This document shows, in pieces, positions 60,101-64,000 of a stretch of 64,000 nt of DNA. Both the position numbers and the translations under genes were made by a program. Location of the stretch: assembly GCA_030632885.1 (NCBI GenBank), contig DAOVTW010000010.1, positions 1 to 64,000 on the forward strand, in the 5' to 3' direction. Source of the stretch: JAIOSM01 sp023143455. GTDB lineage: Bacteria > Desulfobacterota > Desulfobacteria > Desulfobacterales > Desulfobacteraceae. Position 1 is the first letter of the stretch; each line of letters opens with the position of its first letter. Under the pieces are notes generated by a model that did not search any database, was not told the origin of the DNA, and was given only the letters and a program-made list of their open reading frames with translations.

Positions 60101-60346
60101 ATGATATGGCAGATTGAACTTATTATTCTGGTCATGGTCGTCTTGTTCGGTATCGGGGCTCTGACTACCAAAGACTTATTGAGTGCTGCAATTTTGTTTG
60201 GGGCCTATAGTTTTATGTTATGCCTTTTATGGGCAATTATGGGAGCGGTTGATGTGGCATTTACCGAAGCCTCGGTTGGAGCAGGAATCAGTACGGTATT
60301 GTTTGTTTCTGCAGTTTATCGAACAACAAGGAGTACTGATAATTGA
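60101..60346 (+). CDS. DUF4040 / MbhD-like antiporter subunit
   Basis: An 81-residue membrane protein with three spans. Sequence LLSAAILFGAYSFMLCLLW and the VDVAFTEASVGAGISTVLF motif are typical of the MbhD/DUF4040 module that in large MrpA proteins is part of the C terminus. Here it is a separate gene. It starts three bases after mnhG and overlaps the next start by four bases. Confidence 0.85.
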   Translation: MIWQIELIILVMVVLFGIGALTTKDLLSAAILFGAYSFMLCLLWAIMGAVDVAFTEASVGAGISTVLFVSAVYRTTRSTDN

Positions 60347-61173
60347 AAATAACCGGCTTGATTTTACTTTTTTCACTAGGTGGTCTCTTATTTTACGGAG
60401 CCATTGATTTTCCTTCCTGGGGAGATCCCAATTCACCTGCATCCAGCCATTTATCGCCTTATTATATAGAACATACCATGGAAGATACTTCTGTACCCAA
60501 TGTTGTAACATCAATTCTGGCAGACTATCGTGGTTATGATACCATGTTTGAAACCATTGTAATTTTTACTGCGGGTATTGCCTGCATTTTTCTTTTAAGA
60601 ACATTCAAATCATCGATACCGGAATCAAGAATGTACCGACATATTCCAACTGGAATTACATTGCGGATTGAAAAAGGAGGAAAGGTTCCGGATCACTCCG
60701 ATCATTTTGAACGAATTGATTCTGTTTGGATACCCTATGATTTAGTTATCAGAACTACCTGTAGGATGGTCATCCCATTTATCCAGGTGTTTGCTTTCTA
60801 TGTTATTGCACATGGGCATTACAGCCCGGGAGGTGGATTCCAGGGAGGTGTAATTTTGGGTGCATCATTTGTACTTTTTGCCCTAGGGTTCAATCTTAGG
60901 TTAGCTATCAGACAGATGAGTGAAAAAATTACTGTTTTTATGTGTGCCCTTGGTGTTTTTATTTATGCAGGTACAGGGATTTTGTGTATGGTTTTTAAAT
61001 CCAATTTTCTGGACTACAGCGCCTTGGCATCTCTTTTTGCTACAGACCCTATCACGGCAAGATCCTATGGCATATTAATTGTGGAGATAGGTGTTGGCAT
61101 TGCTGTTATGGGTGTGATGATACTACTTTACTATAATCTAGCTTCAGGCGGAAAACATAAAGAGGGACTGTAA
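60343..61173 (+). CDS. mnhB: MnhB-type antiporter subunit with N-terminal MbhE-like domain
   Basis: A 276-residue protein. Residues 1-90 are an MbhE-like two-span domain with a periplasmic loop ending DYRGYDTMFETIVIFTAGIA, a known MrpA C-terminal motif. Residues about 140-270 are MnhB with YVIAHGHYSPGGGFQGGVI, the family signature. So the MrpA tail and the B subunit are fused in one gene. Translation starts with TTG at 60343, overlapping the previous TGA. Confidence 0.9.
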   Translation: MKITGLILLFSLGGLLFYGAIDFPSWGDPNSPASSHLSPYYIEHTMEDTSVPNVVTSILADYRGYDTMFETIVIFTAGIACIFLLRTFKSSIPESRMYRHIPTGITLRIEKGGKVPDHSDHFERIDSVWIPYDLVIRTTCRMVIPFIQVFAFYVIAHGHYSPGGGFQGGVILGASFVLFALGFNLRLAIRQMSEKITVFMCALGVFIYAGTGILCMVFKSNFLDYSALASLFATDPITARSYGILIVEIGVGIAVMGVMILLYYNLASGGKHKEGL

Positions 61174-61175
61174 AA

Positions 61176-61589
61176 ATGCATGAGGTGCTACCATTTATCA
61201 TTTCAAAGATTAATTATTTTATCTACATTATATTGATGATGCTGGGAATGTATGGCATTTTTATGAAAAAAAACTATATGAAAAAGATCATCGGCCTGAA
61301 TATCCTGCAAACTTCAATCATCCTGTTTTTTATATCTATAGGAGCAAAAAACAATGCAACTTTACCTATTCTTGAGCTTCAAAATGATCATGACGCTAAT
61401 GTCGCAATACAAGCTGTAAACTACATCAATCCGTTGCCCCATGTACTTATGCTGACTGCTATTGTTGTCGCTGTGGCAACACTTGGAGTGGCATTAGCAA
61501 TGGTTATCAAGATTTACAAAGATTATAAAACCATTGAAGAGGACAAGATCCTTTTCCAAACAGCAGAAGATACAATTGAAAATGAATAA
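61176..61589 (+). CDS. mnhC: Na+/H+ antiporter subunit C (MnhC/MrpC)
   Basis: A 137-residue homologue of NuoK with three spans. The motif IIGLNILQTSIILFFISIG is in the second span; ALVLTAIVVAVATLGVALAM-type residues (near 95-115) form the third. It lies two bases after mnhB. Confidence 0.9.
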   Translation: MHEVLPFIISKINYFIYIILMMLGMYGIFMKKNYMKKIIGLNILQTSIILFFISIGAKNNATLPILELQNDHDANVAIQAVNYINPLPHVLMLTAIVVAVATLGVALAMVIKIYKDYKTIEEDKILFQTAEDTIENE

Positions 61590-61625
61590 ATAAATAATGA
61601 CTCATTAATATTCAAGAGGATAATA

Positions 61626-62102
61626 ATGATAGCAGTACAGGATTTAAAGCAATTTGTCATGTTTGGTTATTTATCGGACGATATGCTCAAAAGTCTTATC
61701 CCCATTACGGAGATACTTCTTTTTGAAGAAAATGAAATGGTTTTCAAACAAGGAGAGGAAGCAGACCGTCTTTTTTTGTTAAAAACGGGTAAAGTACTTT
61801 TGGAACACCGGATTACAGATAAAATAACCGTTTCCATGAGTTCCATCAAGCCGGGTTTTTCATTTGGCTGGTCATCCATGCTTGAAAATGATGTATATTC
61901 GAGTAATGCGATCTGCTCTGAAACCTGCCAGGTATATTCATTCAGGGACTTTAAAATAAAAAAAATAATGGAGGAAAATCATTCATTAGGATTTGTGATC
62001 AGTCAGCGACTTCTGCATGTTCTTAAAAAAAGATATGATGTCAGAACCAGACAGCTTGTCAAGACGATTAAATTTCATCCAGATATTGGCAATCTTTTGT
62101 AG
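61626..62102 (+). CDS. Cyclic-nucleotide-binding-domain (Crp-like) protein within the antiporter operon
   Basis: A 158-residue protein consisting of one cNMP-binding beta-barrel: FKQGEEADRLFLLKTGKV at about 40-57, GFSFGWSSMLENDVYSSNA with the phosphate-binding-type region, and a terminal helix. No DNA-binding domain follows, so it is a sensor without output. It is inserted between the C and D subunit genes, with about 37 and 24 bases to its neighbours. It probably regulates the antiporter or signals to it. Confidence 0.85.
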   Translation: MIAVQDLKQFVMFGYLSDDMLKSLIPITEILLFEENEMVFKQGEEADRLFLLKTGKVLLEHRITDKITVSMSSIKPGFSFGWSSMLENDVYSSNAICSETCQVYSFRDFKIKKIMEENHSLGFVISQRLLHVLKKRYDVRTRQLVKTIKFHPDIGNLL

Positions 62103-62125
62103 GAATAACTAACTTATATCAGGGT

Positions 62126-63658
62126 ATGGTTGGAAAAAAAATGGGTCAACAATTACCAGTCATTATTATTATTGTTCCTTTAATCGCTTCACTTGTCATC
62201 TCTTTTATAGGGTGGCGGTATAAGAGATTTACATTTTTCTTGGCTATAACTGCTTTGTTTGTTTGTCTTATTAGCTCTGTTTCACTCTTTGGTATCGTTC
62301 TAAATCAGGGAGACATGCAATACCATATGGGTGGATGGATGCCACCTATGGGGATAGAATATAAGGTCGATCATTTGGCTGTCTTTATGTTGGTTTTAAT
62401 ATCTTTTTTGGGTTTTCTCACGGCTGTCTACAGCAAAAAAATTGTTGAAAAAGAAATGCCGGATAAGGTCTTTTTGTTTTGGTGTCTTTATCTTCTCTTG
62501 ATAACAGGACTTTTAGGCATTATTGTAACCGGGGATTTGTTCAACCTGTTTGTGCTCCTCGAGGTGGCATCTCTGACAGGTTATTCACTGGTTGCTGTTG
62601 GAAACAAAAGGGCAACTGTAGCAGGATTTAGATATCTGATCATTGGAACCATCGGGGCTTGTTTTTACCTTTTAGGAGTGGGTTATCTATATATTGCAAC
62701 AGGCACCTTGAATATGGGGGAACTTGCACAATTGTTACCGGCAATATATGAATCAAAGACGGTTATTACATCTTTTGTATTTATTTTTATCGGATTTGCC
62801 ATAAAAATTGCTTTGTTTCCGCTTCATGCATGGCAACCGGATGCCTATACCCATGCGCCGTCTGCAGTTAGTATTATTATCTCCACAGCCGTGGCAAAAA
62901 CATTTATTTATGCTTTAATAAGAATCATTTTTTCCGTATATACTATAAACTTTATAAAAACTGTATTACCAGTATTTAATATAATTTGCTGGATTGCAGC
63001 AATGGCAATAATAGTTGGTTCAGTATATGCAATTGTGCAAGACAACCTGAAACGAATGCTGGCATATTCCAGCATTGCTAATGTTGGGTATATTGTATTA
63101 GGGATTGGTCTTGCAGCTTCAACATCCCTTGGATTGACTCCTGTAATTATGCATTTATTAAACCATGCAATTATCAAAAGTGCTATGTTCATGGTTGCCT
63201 GTGGATTTATATATAAATTTAATCTTTGGAATATCAGTGACTTTACAGGACTATCCAGGAAAATGCCATATTCTGCCTTGGTCTTAATCATAGCATCACT
63301 TGCAATGATAGGGTTGCCTCCAGGAGCAGGATTTGTTTCCAAATGGTATTTAATCCTTGCAGTGATTGATGCTGGTCAATATCCATTTGTGGCAGTTATT
63401 TTTATCAGTACTCTTTTAATGCTTGTTTATTTTTGGCGCATTATTGAAACCATGTATATTAAGCCTCCGAATGAACCAGAAAATAAATTTGACCAACAAA
63501 CGCCTGTTGAGGTACAAGAACTTCCTGGGAGCATGTTGATACCCAGTGTGATTATGGCAGCATTGACATTCATTATTGGTCTTGTGTGGATATCAGGGAT
63601 GCTTAATCCATTCCTAAACACGCTTAATTTGAATTTTGGATTGGGAGTCATTCAATGA
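62126..63658 (+). CDS. mnhD: Na+/H+ antiporter subunit D (MnhD/MrpD, NuoN-like)
   Basis: A 510-residue membrane protein with about 14 spans, homologous to NuoL/M/N. The proton-channel motifs are visible: FNLFVLLEVASLTGYSLVAV with the key Glu in the fifth span region, ALFPLHAWQPDAYTHAPSAV with the conserved Lys region, and KRMLAYSSIANVGYI. It ends on an overlap with the next start. ATG at 62126 is used; an ATG at 62141 is also possible. Confidence 0.93.
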   Translation: MVGKKMGQQLPVIIIIVPLIASLVISFIGWRYKRFTFFLAITALFVCLISSVSLFGIVLNQGDMQYHMGGWMPPMGIEYKVDHLAVFMLVLISFLGFLTAVYSKKIVEKEMPDKVFLFWCLYLLLITGLLGIIVTGDLFNLFVLLEVASLTGYSLVAVGNKRATVAGFRYLIIGTIGACFYLLGVGYLYIATGTLNMGELAQLLPAIYESKTVITSFVFIFIGFAIKIALFPLHAWQPDAYTHAPSAVSIIISTAVAKTFIYALIRIIFSVYTINFIKTVLPVFNIICWIAAMAIIVGSVYAIVQDNLKRMLAYSSIANVGYIVLGIGLAASTSLGLTPVIMHLLNHAIIKSAMFMVACGFIYKFNLWNISDFTGLSRKMPYSALVLIIASLAMIGLPPGAGFVSKWYLILAVIDAGQYPFVAVIFISTLLMLVYFWRIIETMYIKPPNEPENKFDQQTPVEVQELPGSMLIPSVIMAALTFIIGLVWISGMLNPFLNTLNLNFGLGVIQ

Positions 63659-64000
63659 TAGCGGTTGTCGAATCCATAAGACCCCTTGCAGCACTGGCAT
63701 GTCCTTTAGTGTGCGGCCTGCTGATTCTGATTTTTAGAAACAAGCCCAACTTCAGGGAAGGGTGTACCCTTGTGGCAGCCAGTATCCAGTTCTCCATTAT
63801 TATCTCCCTGGCACCGATAATATTACAAAACAAATTGATTACAACTCATCTTTTAACCATTACTCCTGGTATTGATTTAGGATTTCAAGTAGATGCATTT
63901 GGCTTGGTGTTTGCCATTACGTCTTCTTTTCTTTGGATCCTGGTTTCTATTTATTCTATTGGTTATATGAGAGCGTTAAATGAGCATGCCCAGACCCGGT
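63657..64000 (+). CDS. NuoL/MnhA-MnhD-like antiporter subunit (5' part only)
   Basis: The reading frame opens with ATG at 63657 inside the mnhD stop (ATGA) and stays open to the window end, giving 114 residues. Hydrophobic segments alternate with short loops; the region VDAFGLVFAITSSFLWILVS and SIYSIGYM is the start of the proton-pumping family fold. Whether it is a second D subunit, an A subunit or a NuoL-type protein cannot be decided from the first part. Confidence 0.85.

Noticed and set aside
1..64000. CRISPR arrays, insertion sequences with intact transposase, prophage genes, rRNA
   Set aside because: No regularly spaced repeats, transposase motifs, phage structural genes or rRNA-like segments were seen on either strand.

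Overview
The window is AT-rich chromosomal DNA from a Gram-negative anaerobe, most likely a sulfate-reducing member of the Desulfobacterota (Desulfobacterales type). This is inferred from an outer-membrane lifestyle (LolA-like, LpxL-like and lipoprotein genes), a ferredoxin-type 2-oxoacid oxidoreductase, a selenocysteine tRNA, many radical-SAM enzymes and a multisubunit Mrp cation/proton antiporter. No taxonomic marker gene is present, so the assignment is an inference.

Layout. 0.1-12.2 kb is mostly core: an OleD-like reductase and a YihY/BrkB membrane protein on the + strand, then on the - strand an HDOD protein, a nitroreductase, FxsA, Aat, ClpA, ClpS, SecA, an M23 peptidase and ArgC. The proteolysis set aat-clpA-clpS (N-end rule) is contiguous. 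12.4-14.9 kb holds a two-gene 2-oxoacid:ferredoxin oxidoreductase whose beta and gamma parts are fused. 14.9-19.2 kb is a polar amino-acid ABC transporter (ATPase, two permeases, lipoprotein receptor) with a terminator-like hairpin after the receptor gene. 19.5-22.0 kb holds a hemolysin-III-like protein and an M48 membrane protease with TPRs.

22.0-51.2 kb is the centrepiece: a 26-gene, almost gap-free - strand operon and a divergent + strand gene pair. Together they form an aryl-polyene/flexirubin-like type II fatty-acid/polyketide locus. It has three complete ketosynthases, two ketosynthase-like proteins without the active-site cysteine (chain-length-factor-like), three acyl carrier proteins, a ketoreductase, two hotdog dehydratases (ApeI-like and ApeP-like), a 4HBT thioesterase, two adenylate-forming ligases, three acyltransferase-type enzymes, a GT2-DUF2062 glycosyltransferase, two FAD oxidoreductases, and export genes (MMPL, LolA-like, DUF3261-like lipoprotein). 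A Tyr/Phe ammonia-lyase and a PaaK-like CoA ligase on the other strand would supply and activate an aromatic starter such as coumarate. The unusual part is five radical-SAM proteins inside the operon: three with N-terminal cobalamin-binding-like domains, one with a related N-terminal domain, and one fused to a hotdog dehydratase with a shrunken radical-SAM core. This suggests a tailored polyene or cyclised-chain product that is not a standard aryl polyene.

51.2-57.4 kb is a variable zone: a small lipoprotein, a lone integron-integrase-type recombinase, a HemN-like radical-SAM protein, an amphi-Trp protein, then decayed genes (Rpn/YhgA-like nuclease, RHS fragment, MBL-fold hydrolase) around a tRNA-Sec gene. 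57.4-64.0 kb has two tandem paralogues of an unrecognised protein with an internal duplication, then an Mrp/Mnh antiporter operon (E, F, G, B-type, C, a cyclic-nucleotide-binding-domain protein, D, and the start of another large antiporter subunit) running off the window end.
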